DNA of 64,000 nt. It comes from Marasmius tenuissimus (Eukaryota > Basidiomycota > Agaricomycetes > Agaricales > Marasmiaceae). The notes under the pieces are model-generated. The model was not told the origin of the DNA. It searched no databases and saw only the letters and a program-made list of their open reading frames with translations. The stretch covers positions 1 to 64,000 of the forward strand of contig JAQOTA010000043.1 in assembly GCA_029532415.1 (NCBI GenBank). The letters are read 5' to 3'. Positions 1 to 10,513 of this stretch are shown here, piece by piece (the first letter of the stretch is position 1; every line of letters begins with the position of its first letter). Both the position numbers and the translations under genes were made by a program.

Positions 1-332
1 CCGAATGGGGTCCCATGAAAATTTGGCCCGGCAATTTCCGGATTGTGCTTTGTTTGTGTCAGCTGGCACATGACAGCGTTGGACTTGAACCACCAACTCG
101 TGTTTTTCCACTTGTGAGGGAAAAGGGCTTGTACGAAGAATATTCCTTGGGCGCTGTTCTATCAATCTCTTATCTTGCACGCAATAAAAAGACATTGACC
201 CGGTTCAAAGTACGCGCAAACAGGAAACTGGGCGATTGTCAATTGTGCCTCGACTTGGGATCTCGCTACCGTCGAATCAACAAATCTCATTGCTCTCTCT
301 CTATCTCTCTTTCTCTTCTCTTCAGTTGCTAG

Positions 333-2537
333 ATGGAACGAAACGGTGGCGTAAATGACCTTCAAGTGTATACCGGCCATCAAACGAGTTCATATGCTTG
401 TCATCCCTGGCTGGTCGCTGAGAATCGTCACGTTGGTGCAAATGACGGAAAAATGATGGGTAGAATGGGTAATGGGAGATCAAACTGTGCAGGTTTTGGT
501 ACTGGCTCCTGTCCAGAAGATGGCTGGGATGAGCACAATGCCCGAAAGCTCATAGGTGCGTTAGATTTATATGGCATATCATGCAGGCCGTGTGTTTAGG
601 GGTGGAATCGCTCCAAACTCCTTTGGTCTGGCTCGCTTTAGGGCCATTCTGGCTAATACATGATGCTTCGATAGGTGATCACTGCAAAGGAACGCGAGTG
701 GAAGACCATCAGTTTATCGGGGCATATGCCCGTAGAAAACTCTTTGTTTGTAGCATCAAGGCAAAAGTTTTTCCCTATTCTTTTTCAGTGGAACGCTTAC
801 ACAGGTCTTTCATCAGAACAACGTCACCAGAGAGGACTTTTGGGCTGCGTTTAGGGAGTTTGGAGAGGTCAAAAGATGTGCTGTTGAGAATATTTCGACG
901 AGAGGATTCGCTTTTGTCAACTACGTGAGTGTGGGCAGGGGGGAGGGGAAAGAAAACTTGGAAGCAAAGGTGGTATTCACATACTGCTGTTTCATTTACT
1001 TTTATTTCAGCACGACTTGCGCCATGCAGTGCGTGCTTGCGAGAATGCTCACCACATCTCATTCGACGGTCGCCCAGTGAGTAGTTGAAATGTTTGTTTT
1101 GCAAGTGTGGTGAGATCTGAAGGTGTGTTGGCCTTGTAGATCAAGGTGAAGTACTCGGTGCCGAAAGATGGAATAAAAGACGACGAGGATAGCGTGCGTA
1201 TATGCGACTCATCGATTCAGGATAGTTTGGATTGAAATCTCGTCCTGTAGGAATGGCAGGGGTTCCTTCAAGTTGCTCTTCAGGAGCCTTGCGTATCAAT
1301 CTGGGATGCCAAGAGATTCTATGAAATATTCGGGCGATGCGGTGACATCAAGTCACTCTCGGCGGTTCGGGGTCGTGGAGAGTATGTCTTTCTCTTGTCT
1401 TTTGTATCGCCTAGTTGACAGAATGACGCTGATGTGCCCTCCAGTCTTTTTTTTGTAGAATACTATGATATACGGGTAATACTTGCCTGCTCCTCAACTT
1501 GTAATGCAAGCGCTGACGGATTGGCTCCTTAGGCTTGCGATAAGGCGTGGCAGGATTTTCGAGGTGGTAAGCTGCAAGTATCATACGTGTATGAGAACAC
1601 CGACGGCTTCTGTGCTCGAGTCGTGCTGCTCCGTTCAGGAGAAGGGATACTGCCACCAGTGGGCTCGCTGAGAAATGCGTCAAGGCAGCAAAACGGCTTG
1701 AGATGCGGGTGGGCCTCGAAATCAAACGAAGGAGATGACAAACACATACGGTCGGCATGCAGCACGATCCGAAAGCAAGATGTCCAGGTATTTCTCTTGT
1801 TCTTGTTTCTTGTACGTTGCAAAGCATGCGACTGTGCCTTAATTCGCCCTTGATTCGCCTAGGATTTCAATGACAAGATGGTTCGTGAACAAGGGAGAGA
1901 GCAGGTATAGGTTCACCTAAATATCATATGTTGAAATCTCGCTCAAGGGGGTTTCACTGGAGCTGGTGGAACCGACGCAGGGACCACATTTCATTGTGGC
2001 AGCTCCGGAGGAGCAGGGTCGTCCTACCCAGGCTGGTGTACAACGAAGACGACCTTCCTTTGGGATCCTGCAATCTCCCAATGTGGATTTTTCGGTGGCT
2101 ATCAATGAGCCGTATTTTCCTGTGCAGTCCCAGGTTCAACATCGTCCCTCTTCTTTTGCGACCGTATCTCGCCAAGTACACGACGGGATGGTTCCTCCGC
2201 AATGGGTAACGGTGCCAGGGCCATGGTCGCCGCCACCGCTGGTACAAGTCGCTCCAGTGTGCTGGGCGCCGCCGACGGCCACAGAAGCAATCAAACTTGG
2301 GCCCAATATACGCGAGTTTGCAGAGAAACTGCGAGAGAGTCATGCATGGCCAAAAGAGGACGTGCCTACTCGCCCAAGTGCTCCTAAACTGACATGGTCA
2401 ACGCGACCGAGCGCGGAGGACAGCTCAGAGTCCCTGTATGAGCAACTTGCAACATCGTTGGTGAGTTGCCTGTATTATTCCGCTCTGGGTGGGGTGTCGA
2501 GACTGACGTGTTTGCAAAGTGGTGGAAGGTGGCCTAA
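333..2537 (+). CDS. RRM-type RNA-binding protein, 12 exons
   Basis: Hand-built exons: 333-555, 587-625, 675-760, 805-924, 1011-1076, 1140-1193, 1251-about 1381, about 1459-1475, 1533-1787, 1863-1904, 1948-2460, 2520-2537. The product is about 510-520 aa. The joined frame gives an RRM: strand 1 RKLFVCSIK, then VTREDFWAAFREFGEV, an RNP1-like segment TRGFAFVNY, and a C-terminal strand IKVKYSV. A second RRM-like half follows (FYEIFGRCGDIKSL, then YYDIRACDKAW, ending in GKLQVSYVYE), reminiscent of Mei2-like arrangements. The remainder is Pro/Gln-rich, and the protein ends LWWKVA. Known for the fold: single-stranded RNA binding. Inferred: a post-transcriptional regulator. Oddities: the first intron is only 31 nt, the third (761-804) looks like a GC-AG intron, and the exon 7/8 junction is unresolved because the best donor at 1382 shifts the frame. 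The start Met at 333 is the first ATG of the open exon. Confidence 0.72.
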
Positions 2538-2559
2538 GCGGGGGTAGTATGTGAAGAAT

Positions 2560-3548
2560 AAAAGCGACTTTTTTTTTTTTTTATTGCCTGTCGATATGAA
2601 CGCGTCATCGAGTGGTTTGTGAGTGTATGTGCTTTTGATATCTTGATTTTTGTCTGTAGCAAATGCTTGTACGAATCATGATGGGTGCTTCGATATTGAT
2701 TCCTCTCAGACCAGACTCGCGGGAATATCTTGAATGTTGTGTCAACCTCTCGGAACGTTCAGAGTGAAACATCCCGAATTCGAACCTCGTAGCGCGTGAG
2801 GAATACGACCCGTTGCCTCGACGTGAGCGGGGGATGTAACCACGACACCAACTTTGCATTGTGTAGGGCTGACATCTCACCACGCGGTGGGGAAGGGGCC
2901 CATGGGGAGATTGAGGGGTACTGCCTGTAACTGGATGCTTGAGACCTGGGCAACGTTCTCCGTAATGTTGACTGCAAGGTCGTGTCTCCCAAAGAATCAA
3001 AATCACGTCTATCTGCGACACCCGTCGTTCACGCTTTGGTATAGCAATCGTGTCGAAGCCCCGCCTCACCACTAGGCTATCTGGTCTTGCCAACACCGGT
3101 TGTGTAAAGTGGTCTGGCAACATTGCTCAAAATGGATTCGTTATGGGGTCCAACTAAATTCAAGGATGACAAACAGTTGGGTCAGTGCTAGGCCGAGTGG
3201 TCTTTTCAGAGTTGTGTCGATCCCGAAATAGTATGAGAGGGGACAGATTGATGGGAGTTTCGTTGCACGTAACCGCCAAACTTTGCAAGCTGGCAACTGC
3301 GGCGTATCTTGCTTGAAGTCGCATATTTTGAATCACTAATCCACGATAGACTCTAAGCCTGCATCGGTGTGGGGTAAAATCCCGGCCGGGGCAAAGGGCG
3401 TGGACCGGCAACTTCCGGATATGATCAAGAAGACACGAGGCCTCCCACACTCTCCCACATTGACATCTCGGCCAGGACAATATAGAAGAAAAGAACGTAC
3501 TGGGGACATGCGCAGCAACAACACCCCCACACTGACAGAAGAACATGC
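2560..3548. other. intergenic gap with tRNA-like remnant
   Basis: No convincing gene. The only structure I see is a tRNA-like promoter remnant on the minus strand (listed separately) and a second A-box-like stretch near 3065-3085 on the same strand. Confidence 0.5.
2762..2850 (-). repeat. diverged tRNA-derived (SINE-like) head
   Basis: Read on the minus strand, an A-box-like GGTGTCGTGGTTACATC is followed about 50 nt later by a B-box-like GAGGTTCGAATTCGGG, the spacing of an internal Pol III promoter. It does not fold into a clean tRNA cloverleaf. It resembles the head of the elements at 5.1 and 5.7 kb (GGGTTCGAATCCCGGATGTC). Confidence 0.4.
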
Positions 3549-4891
3549 ATGGAGGTTCTGGGTGAGCTGCTAGTCCGAGCTCTGATCGGGCTTCCATACT
3601 GATAGGGTCTTTGCTACAGAAATTGCCCGTTGAGCTGCAAATCAGAATTATTCACTTTCTTGGCTTCAAAGGCGCTGCTCGTGTAGCTCTGTGCCGAACG
3701 AAGCTCACGCGGCTGGTCTTGGAGTACCATCGGATCCGCTATAACATCAACAGACTCTTGTCGAATTGGTTTGACACGAGAGAGAATATCGCCAGATTCC
3801 GGGGCATCCAGGCCCTGACCCAAACCATCATAGGCGGTTCGACTGCTCGGGGATTCTTCGAAGGAAATCGGGAGCCCTCAGTGCTCAAACTGTTTGTTGT
3901 GGCCTGGCGCTCGCCACAGCTTCTGAGCTATCTGACTCAAGCTGGGTATACTCGAACTACCTCGACAACCGCGATCGTCTATAGCACCGTATCCCGGCTT
4001 TTCACATTCTCTAGAGGGGGCTTCCCCAATATCGAAGTGAACGTCACCAGGCTATCCCTGGTATTGCCAATCCTAGAGCACCCTGAGAGTACGTCTGTTA
4101 TCTGTTCAACCTCGTCTCGGCGGCTAAACCCTTGTGTAGACCCGGATATGACATTCATTACGGCTTCGGAAGCCTACCACCTCTATCCAAACTCTTGCTT
4201 GGAGTTCCGGGAATCTGTGGTGAACTTCATAGGAAGAAGGACCTCTCAAGATCATGTTGAAAGCCGCACTATCCAGGATGCTATCTGCGCTCTCGAAAAA
4301 GACATTGATGAGGCTGGCTATGTGTTCCATGGAGACGCGACGGAGAGGGAAATGAAGAGATCAGGTAGATGGGGAAATGAGGAGGAGAAGTGCGTATCAC
4401 CCTTTTCAGAGTTTCGTCCTGGCAGAGCCGTAGGTGACAACCGAACTATGGTTGTGGAGCTGGACACAAAGGCCTTGAGGGACGCGTTGCCAGCTTATGT
4501 CGTGTATTCCACCAACGCGATAGTTCGCGACCATTCGTGGGGTCATATGCAGACCCATCACTGCGGTGGCCTGGACCAGGAGCACACCTTGGGTCGATTC
4601 TGCAAGAGTAACGACGTACTACTCCAGGGCGACGAGAAACCCTTTGGGGATTTCTGCGTCACATATGATCAGGACGATGATACTACGCCAGACCTTTTTG
4701 ATGATCGTACGTTGTTCTTTGTTTCAAGATTTTCTTTCCTTCACAATTCTGCCTATTCAGGCGAACCTGATACGACACCATGCGCGGCTTGTGCTTCATC
4801 GGAATTGCTATCAATGTTGGGTGCAGATTCAAGTTCGAGTTCAGGTTTAGATACGGATTCAGATGCAGATGCAGATGCAGATTCAGATTGA
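3549..4891 (+). CDS. F-box-like protein
   Basis: Exons 3549-3561, 3606-4706 and 4761-4891 give 414 aa. The tiny first exon encodes MEVLG and joins to SLLQKLPVELQIRIIHFLGF, an F-box-like start (LPxELxxxIxxFL). Without this exon the long frame has no ATG before the middle of the gene. F-box proteins recruit substrates to SCF ubiquitin ligases. Here only the N-terminal motif supports that, and no leucine-rich repeat or WD repeat is visible. The C-terminus is an Asp/Ser tail with alternating Asp-Ala and Asp-Ser. The 54-nt intron 4707-4760 (GTACGT...CAG) is a multiple of three with no stop, so retaining it would give 432 aa. The frame is open throughout, so the gene looks intact. Function beyond the F-box is unknown. 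Confidence 0.68.
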
Positions 4892-5106
4892 GCTTTGGTG
4901 GATCCGTGGAGAACTTGTCATATGGACTCGCATTTACTTGTAATAGGATGAGTGTGTATCTTGAAGGGGCTTGATGTTGGGTATAGCACTCCGCATGCGG
5001 AACAGATTCAAACTAAATTGGGTTCATGGAGAGGTCTGATATAAACTCCAAACCTGTCTTTCTAATACTTGAATCTCCCTGCATGAAGTTCAGCATTGCC
5101 CCAGTT

Positions 5107-5405
5107 GGGGGTTGTCGCATGAGAGGTCGACGGGTTTTTCCCACGGATGTGAAGGGTGATGAGAGATGAAAGCTGAATGTGGGCAAAGTGCTCAAGGGGA
5201 GAAAGGCATGAAGGAGACGAATAGAATTCAATGCTGACAACTATGAGATTGCGGAAAGAAAAAAAAAAGTTGGGGGGGGGGGGAAAACTATAGACTGAAA
5301 TGGATATAACGACATCCGGGATTCGAACCCTAACCCGCTTGAACAGGATGGCAGTGTCACCTGCTTCCTTCATGCGATGTAACCGTTTTACCACTGTCGC
5401 ATTTA
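5107..5405 (-). repeat. tRNA-derived SINE-like element, copy 1
   Basis: On the minus strand the element starts with a tRNA-like head (A-box-like CAGTGGTAAAACGGTTAC, B-box GGGTTCGAATCCCGG). A roughly 200-bp unrelated body follows, and it ends in a tail motif beginning CCGTGGGAAAAACCCGTC. The tail is shared with the copy at 5.7 kb and partly at 6.7 kb. No open frame of note. Confidence 0.6.
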
Positions 5406-5656
5406 TTGCTGGTAGAAAGCTTGTTGTATACATCGACTACTTGAAGGTGTCGATACACATGCCCGGGATTGTGTGAAGGGGAGAGACAGCAAAACAATCC
5501 CAAGCTCGTGACGAGTATGAAATGTGTTTTACCTTTGGGAGACCAAAGAATTCAGAGTGGGAACGCTGGGGGCAGGGGATAGGTAGGTGGGACGCAATGA
5601 AATGGGAATTGTGTGATGGCATGATGAACAGAAACAAAGGGGCAAGATGTTAGGGT

Positions 5657-5905
5657 AGGGGGTCGTCACATTAGAGGTTGACGGTTTTTTCCCACGGGTT
5701 GGGGAAGGCAGGTGGGATAAGAAAGATGGAGCTGTATAGGTATCGGCGTCGACAGAAACGTAGGATGAATATGGAATCGTGGGAAGGAAATTGTAGTGGG
5801 AAAAATACTGGCCACGTTTGGATGGAGACAACACCCGGGATTGGAACCCGGGACCGCTTGAAGGTGATAACACTCGTGGATTACTTTAAATAACAACCAC
5901 AAGTT
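5657..5905 (-). repeat. tRNA-derived SINE-like element, copy 2
   Basis: Same organisation and strand as the copy about 550 bp upstream. The B-box-like head is GGGTTCCAATCCCGGG, preceded by TTCAAGCGG as in copy 1. The tail motif CCGTGGGAAAAAACCGTC is followed by CAACCTCTAATGTGACGAC. The A-box is less clear. The body differs from copy 1, so these are old or composite members. Confidence 0.55.
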
Positions 5906-5930
5906 TTGTCTTTGGATCCGAATTAGGGGT

Positions 5931-5975
5931 CACTATGGTAGAAGTGTATAGCCACTATGGTAGAAGTGTACAGCC
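5931..5975. repeat. 22-bp direct duplication
   Basis: CACTATGGTAGAAGTGTA is present twice in tandem (period 22 bp), followed by a third degenerate stretch. Confidence 0.7.
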
Positions 5976-6020
5976 ACACGGTTAAGTGGGCGCCTAACTG
6001 CCTTTTGATTTCTACCAGGG

Positions 6021-6640
6021 AGAGGGGAGTGTTGTGGGTGATGACTCGATTGGTCGAGGCTGGCAGGTAGTTTAGTACTAATTTTGATGGGAGGAAGTGT
6101 TTAGTGATCGGTGGATCAAAGGGGAGGGGAAACGTCAGGGCTGTGTAAGGAGGGCCAGTAGTTTAGTGGTTGGGGGAAAGGGAGATGTTAGGTGGGACGT
6201 GGGAGAGGGGAATGACGTAGTGACGGTATGGAAGAGGGGAATGTTGTAGGGTGATGACTCGATTGGTCGAGGCTGGGAGGTAGTTTAGTACTAATTTTGA
6301 TGGGAGAGGAGAGTTTAGTGATCGGTGGATCAAAGGGGAGGGGAAACGTCGGGGCTGTGTAAGGAGGGCCAGTAGTTTAGTGGTTGGGGGAAAGGGAATA
6401 TTGGGTGAGACGTGGAAAGGGGAATGACGTAGTGGAGATATGGGAGAGGGGAATGTTGTAGGGTGATGACTCGATTGGTCGAGGCTGGGAGGTAGTTTAG
6501 TACTAATTTTGATGGAAGAGGAGAGTTTAGTGATCGGTGGATCAAAGGGGAGGGGAAACGTCGGGGCTGTGTGAGGTTGACTGGTAGTTTAGTGGTCGGG
6601 GGAAAAGATGGGTTAGGTGAGACATAAAGGGTGGGAGTGA
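6021..6640. repeat. tandem repeat, about 212 bp x 3
   Basis: The marker ATGACTCGATTGGTCGAGG occurs at 6041, 6254 and 6466, giving periods of 213 and 212 bp. Flanking phrases such as GTAGTTTAGTACTAATTTTG and GATCGGTGGATCAAAGGGGA recur in the same order. Copies 2 and 3 are the most alike, and the third ends raggedly. G-rich, with no coding potential. Confidence 0.9.
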
Positions 6641-6695
6641 CGTAGGATTAAGGAAAGAAGGGTGGTTTGGTGGGGGAGGGAGCGGGGATGACAAA

Positions 6696-6735
6696 GCGTC
6701 GTCGACCTCTTGGTTGACGACTAATTCCCACGGCT
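6696..6735 (-). repeat. SINE-like tail fragment
   Basis: The minus strand reads CCGTGGGAATTAGTCGTCAA, close to the tail motif of the two SINE-like copies upstream. Only the tail is visible. Confidence 0.35.
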
Positions 6736-6770
6736 TGTGGGTGGTGAAAGGTGGGCATCGGCGTGCCAGT

Positions 6771-6797
6771 GTGGTGGTGGTGGTGGTGGTGGTGGTG
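6771..6797. repeat. GTG trinucleotide microsatellite
   Basis: Nine consecutive GTG/TGG units. Confidence 0.85.
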
Positions 6798-6799
6798 CT

Positions 6800-7950
6800 A
6801 CATGTACACCTTTACCGTACTGTAGGAAAACAGATCTGAATTCCAGGAAACCGTACCCACACAATGTACTGTGATGGGGCACTGGTCATGTCTTTATGAA
6901 ATTCTCTATTGTGAGGGGGGGATAGTACGAGTGAGCTTGCGTTGGGGAAAAGGTGCAAGAGGGTTGACAGGAATTGCCGCCATTACCGGCAATTGCCGGA
7001 GATGCGTCTCCGGCGCTTATCTCGCCCAAACCTGGCCTGCCCCCGCATCCTCACCTTCTGAGATGGGACCCGTCCACCGAATCACTTGGTCTGGCAGTAA
7101 TAAAATGACCTAAATACATGTATCTGAAGCCTGAAAGTGACGTGCTGGCAGTGGGTCCGACCGACACCGGGATATGTGGTCTTTTGTGAGAGTTTCAGCT
7201 TCCTATGGGAATGGGCCGGTATAGACATCCTTTTCCAACCACTTATCCTCCCCGGATCGCTTAGCTTTGCAGTGATCTATTGTTCCTGGTAGTGATAGCT
7301 CGTGGATGAGCCCCTAAACGTGTGGATCCATGAAGGTCCGGTCAGGATATCCTCATTTGATGCTGTTTTGGGTGGCGTTGGGGGGTCCTTCCTGGAAACC
7401 ATCCTCTGGTGTTCCAGAACGGCGTTAGGGCGACTGGCCTGGCAGTAATAAATTGCTCCAGGAATCCATACAAAGAGATCCCGCACGCTAGCTCCCCCCC
7501 ACGACATGTCCGAGTGAGGATAAGTGAGGATCAGTGGAATTTTCGGGGTTTTTGGCGGGGTTTTCAGTGTTTCGACCCTGGCAAGGCAAGAACCGGATTT
7601 TCGGTATACCTTCTGGTGCGACGAAATGTTCCTGGAACCCGTACGAGCATTTCACTCACCGAGAACAAAAGGATTGGATGGGTCCGAACCGGGATATGGG
7701 GCAAAAGGTCGAAATTGAGCCCCCCCGTCCTCCTCGTACCTCCATTTCGCCCGGACGGGATATCTATGGGTTTCCATCGCAAATCCCAATATTCAGACGT
7801 ATATCTGTCCAGAATAGAAAGAATTATGGGGAGGGGACGGATGGAAAAAAAGATACGACGGTTCGACTTTTTGGTCGTCGAACACTATGATCGACGGGTG
7901 GCATATAAATAGATAATCGATATGAACAATCTTGTGAAAGCGAGGGTCAG
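6800..7950. other. gene-poor stretch with degenerate internal repeats
   Basis: CTGGCAGTAATAAA occurs near 7091 and 7437, and GGGTCCGA...CCGGGATATG near 7155 and 7680. CCAGGAAACCGTAC and CCAGGAATCCATAC style blocks also recur. The long open frame 7409-7912 (+) has no recognisable domain and is probably fortuitous. This looks like decayed transposon or repeat sequence. Confidence 0.4.
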
Positions 7951-7959
7951 CTGTGTAAG

Positions 7960-8397
7960 TTCATTTGCGCAAAAAGCTGTTGGAGACTTGCATCTTTCCC
8001 AAAAAAGGGCGCGCGCATTGGAGAAGGAGCAGGAGCAGTAGTATCAGTATCAGTATTCTGTTGGATGTGTTGGAAAAACATTAGTGTGTGCGCATTGAAC
8101 AGAAGAGAAGAGACTTGCCGGGAGAGCCAATGGACTGCTAATAGAGAGCGCAACAGTGGGCGCAGCAGAGGGTGCAGCAGAGGGCACAGGAGAGGGCGCA
8201 ACAGAGGGGCCATTGTAGCTGGTGACCTTTGCGTGTCGCCTGAAGACCTGCTTGTTGTGAAACAGGTGGCCACCGTGCTTGCGTTCTTCAAAACACATGC
8301 ATCGAAAGCCTTCTTGGACCGACGCGCGTTGGAAGGACACCGTCACTCCATCAGCAAAGGTGGTTGAGTAGCGGAGGTCAGATGCCTGGCAGAACAA
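7960..8397 (-). other. possible transposon-derived ORF fragment
   Basis: A minus-strand frame carries a short Cys/His-containing stretch (CMCFEERKHGGHLFHNKQVF followed by RRH) and then a low-complexity Ser/Ala/Pro segment produced by the underlying minisatellite. A Cys-x-Cys plus RRH pattern is seen at the N-terminus of some basidiomycete transposon proteins (KDZ type), but the match is weak and the rest is missing. Confidence 0.2.
8149..8210. repeat. GCAGCAGAGGGC-type minisatellite
   Basis: Degenerate 12-bp units (GCGCAGCAGAGGGTGCAGCA) repeat about five times. Confidence 0.7.
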
Positions 8398-8589
8398 AGC
8401 AGTTGATTAGCCACGCTGGAAAGTATGCGCGCGCGAGCACACCACTAGGGCTGGAGGGAAACTCACCATGACAATTGGCTCAGACAGTGTCTCGGGGGCT
8501 GGGGAGGAAGGGAAAAAAAAGGGGCTGAGATGGGGGGGCCCTCTCCCTTTATATAGGGAGGGCGCCAAGGCAGCCGATGATGTAATCAG

Positions 8590-9030
8590 ACAGGAGGGCG
8601 AGAAAAAGAGTCCGCGCAACCGGGAGCAGGAGCTGGCAGATGGGAAAGAGAGTACGCGCAACCAGGAGCAGGAGCTGGCAGAACCTGGCAGACGGGAACA
8701 AGAGTACGCGCAACCTGTGGCATACCTGTGGCAGGTGGGAAAAAAAGTCCGCGCAACCTGGGAGCAGGAGCTGGCAGGCAGGAACAAGAGTACGCGCAAC
8801 CAGCTGGCAGACGGGAAAAACAGTCCGCGCAACCTGGGAGCTAGGGCAGGAGCTGCACCTGGCAGACGGGAAAAAGAGTACGCGCAACCTGTGGCAGGCC
8901 TGTGGCCGGCGGGAACAAGAGTACGCGCAACCAGGGAGCACGCCTGTGGCAGGCGGGAACAAGAGTCCGCGCAACCTGGACTGGGCGCGCAGGCCAGGAT
9001 CTGGCAGACGGGAAAGAAAGTCCGCGCAAC
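8590..9030. repeat. G-rich interspersed minisatellite, 10 units
   Basis: Ten occurrences of a core GTMCGCGCAACC preceded by a GGCAGRCGGGAAMAAGA-like block, with spacing of roughly 30-67 bp filled by CAGGAGCTGGCAG-type variants. Both strands stay open over most of the array because the units are stop-poor, so long open frames here (for example 8468-9130 + and 8407-9111 -) are repeat artefacts. Confidence 0.85.
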
Positions 9031-9052
9031 CCCCCGCTCCCGGGAGCGGGGG
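9031..9052. repeat. perfect 22-bp palindrome
   Basis: An 11-bp arm of C5-GCTCCC is followed directly by its exact complement, at the right edge of the 10-unit array. It could extrude as a hairpin. Confidence 0.9.
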
Positions 9053-9149
9053 GGGGGCATATGGCTAGGACCTTCCCGAAGTCCCCCCGACACAACAACC
9101 AGGCTCTCCATAAGACGACAGCATCCGTGAGCGCATACTAAGCCAAAGT

Positions 9150-10505
9150 CGTGGAAGGATTCACTGTAAGGAAATGAGACCTCACGTTAACTAAGGCAAA
9201 GGCCCCCGAAATGAGTTGGGCATGGACGATCCAGTCGGCTCTGGGCGAACGAGGCTGATGTCCCATGAGGTTGAATGAGATAAGTCGGGTAGTACCAATA
9301 GCGTGCGAAGCCCAAAAGATCGCCGAGACGAAGAACATGAGCATTAATAAGAGAAACAGAGTTCTCCGAGCTCCGGCCTTGAGCCGTTTAGTACTATAAT
9401 CGTCCTCGTTACTGTAGAACTCAGGGTAAGATCCTACTGGCTCACAGCATGTAGTATGTCGAATAAGTCGCTAGACTCGCGTATATCCCTGAGCGTCGAT
9501 CCAGTAAGTCACCCAAACTGGTTGTCTGACAGGAAAAGGGTTCACGCACCAAAAAAGAACGTCTGAAGCGTTAAACCAATGGTACGGTAGAGAATGGATT
9601 TGGCAATTCCTGGAAAGAACCAATCCGGTGGTGATCCTAGGGGGCTTCTTCGGGACAGAGGTCATTGGGTGAATATGCTTTCTCTCGTACCGAGCGCGTC
9701 AGGTTTAGTACCTACCTTAAGTAACTCGTATATACGTCCAAGCAAGCATATCCGCGTCATTCTTCGTCCCGTTAGCTGAATGTCGAAGATCAATGGTTTC
9801 AGAAGTGATACACATAAACTCAATCTTGTCAATTCATAACTATCAGGGGGTGAATATAGCTAATAGGTGAGGTTGTTCGCCAAAAGCTACATCTCATATT
9901 TGCTTTGCTTACGTGCGCTCATGAGAGATCCCCATAACCTTTTATGACATAACCTCGATAAGTGGGGCTATCCGCCGCATCCACAAGGGATTTGGACGAG
10001 ATCCTGCCTCGCCACTCCGCCCTACATTCAGAAATTTCACTCAATCACGTCGGATGCCCATCGCTTCAATCGAATATTGCTCGCGCGATCCTTGGGACTC
10101 TCATCTGAGCTCATATGCACTAGGCGTTACAGCTACAATGTGCTTGATACGGCTCACAACGCGTAACACCCCAGAGGGCTGCAATGCACTTTATACGGTT
10201 CATGAAGGAACGAATATCATGTACATGAACGAGCGATAAATAGATACATTGGCAAGACAGGTCGATACATACAACGGAAAGTAAAATATCGATATTAGAC
10301 TAGTGTATAGGTATTGTGACAGTGGACGAAGTATGGTATACATATACACAAACAACCCCAGAAAGACAAAAAGATAGAAACGTATGACAGACATGAAAAA
10401 CGACGTGAAGTAAAACAAGACAGCGTGTCAACAAAGCAATAAGATAGCAAATGAAACCAGAGAAAAATGTAATAAAGAAACAGAACCGGAACTAGAAACA
10501 CACCA
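9150..10505. other. gene-free stretch
   Basis: No supported gene. It holds one short dispersed repeat near 9983-10016 and AT-richer sequence towards 10,240-10,500 that is probably the 3' UTR and terminator zone of the minus-strand gene ending at 10,514. Confidence 0.5.
9983..10016. repeat. dispersed repeat R2, copy 1
   Basis: GGATTTGGACGAGATCCTG plus the following CCTCGCC resembles 50,155-50,185 (GGATTTGGACGAGGTTCTG), with CCGC.. flanks in the same order on both sides. Confidence 0.45.
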
Positions 10506-10513
10506 CTCGCTCG

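Noticed and set aside
15..332. 105-aa open frame at the left edge (+)
   Set aside because: Ends in a CT-rich low-complexity stretch and has no domain; more likely 5' flank of the RRM gene.
5310..5405. tRNA gene
   Set aside because: B-box and a weak A-box exist, but the cloverleaf arms do not pair and an anticodon stem is missing; better explained as a SINE head.
8407..9130. Long overlapping open frames on both strands
   Set aside because: They follow the 10-unit minisatellite, and the repeated peptides (VARTFFP or EYAQP types) are by-products of a stop-poor repeat.
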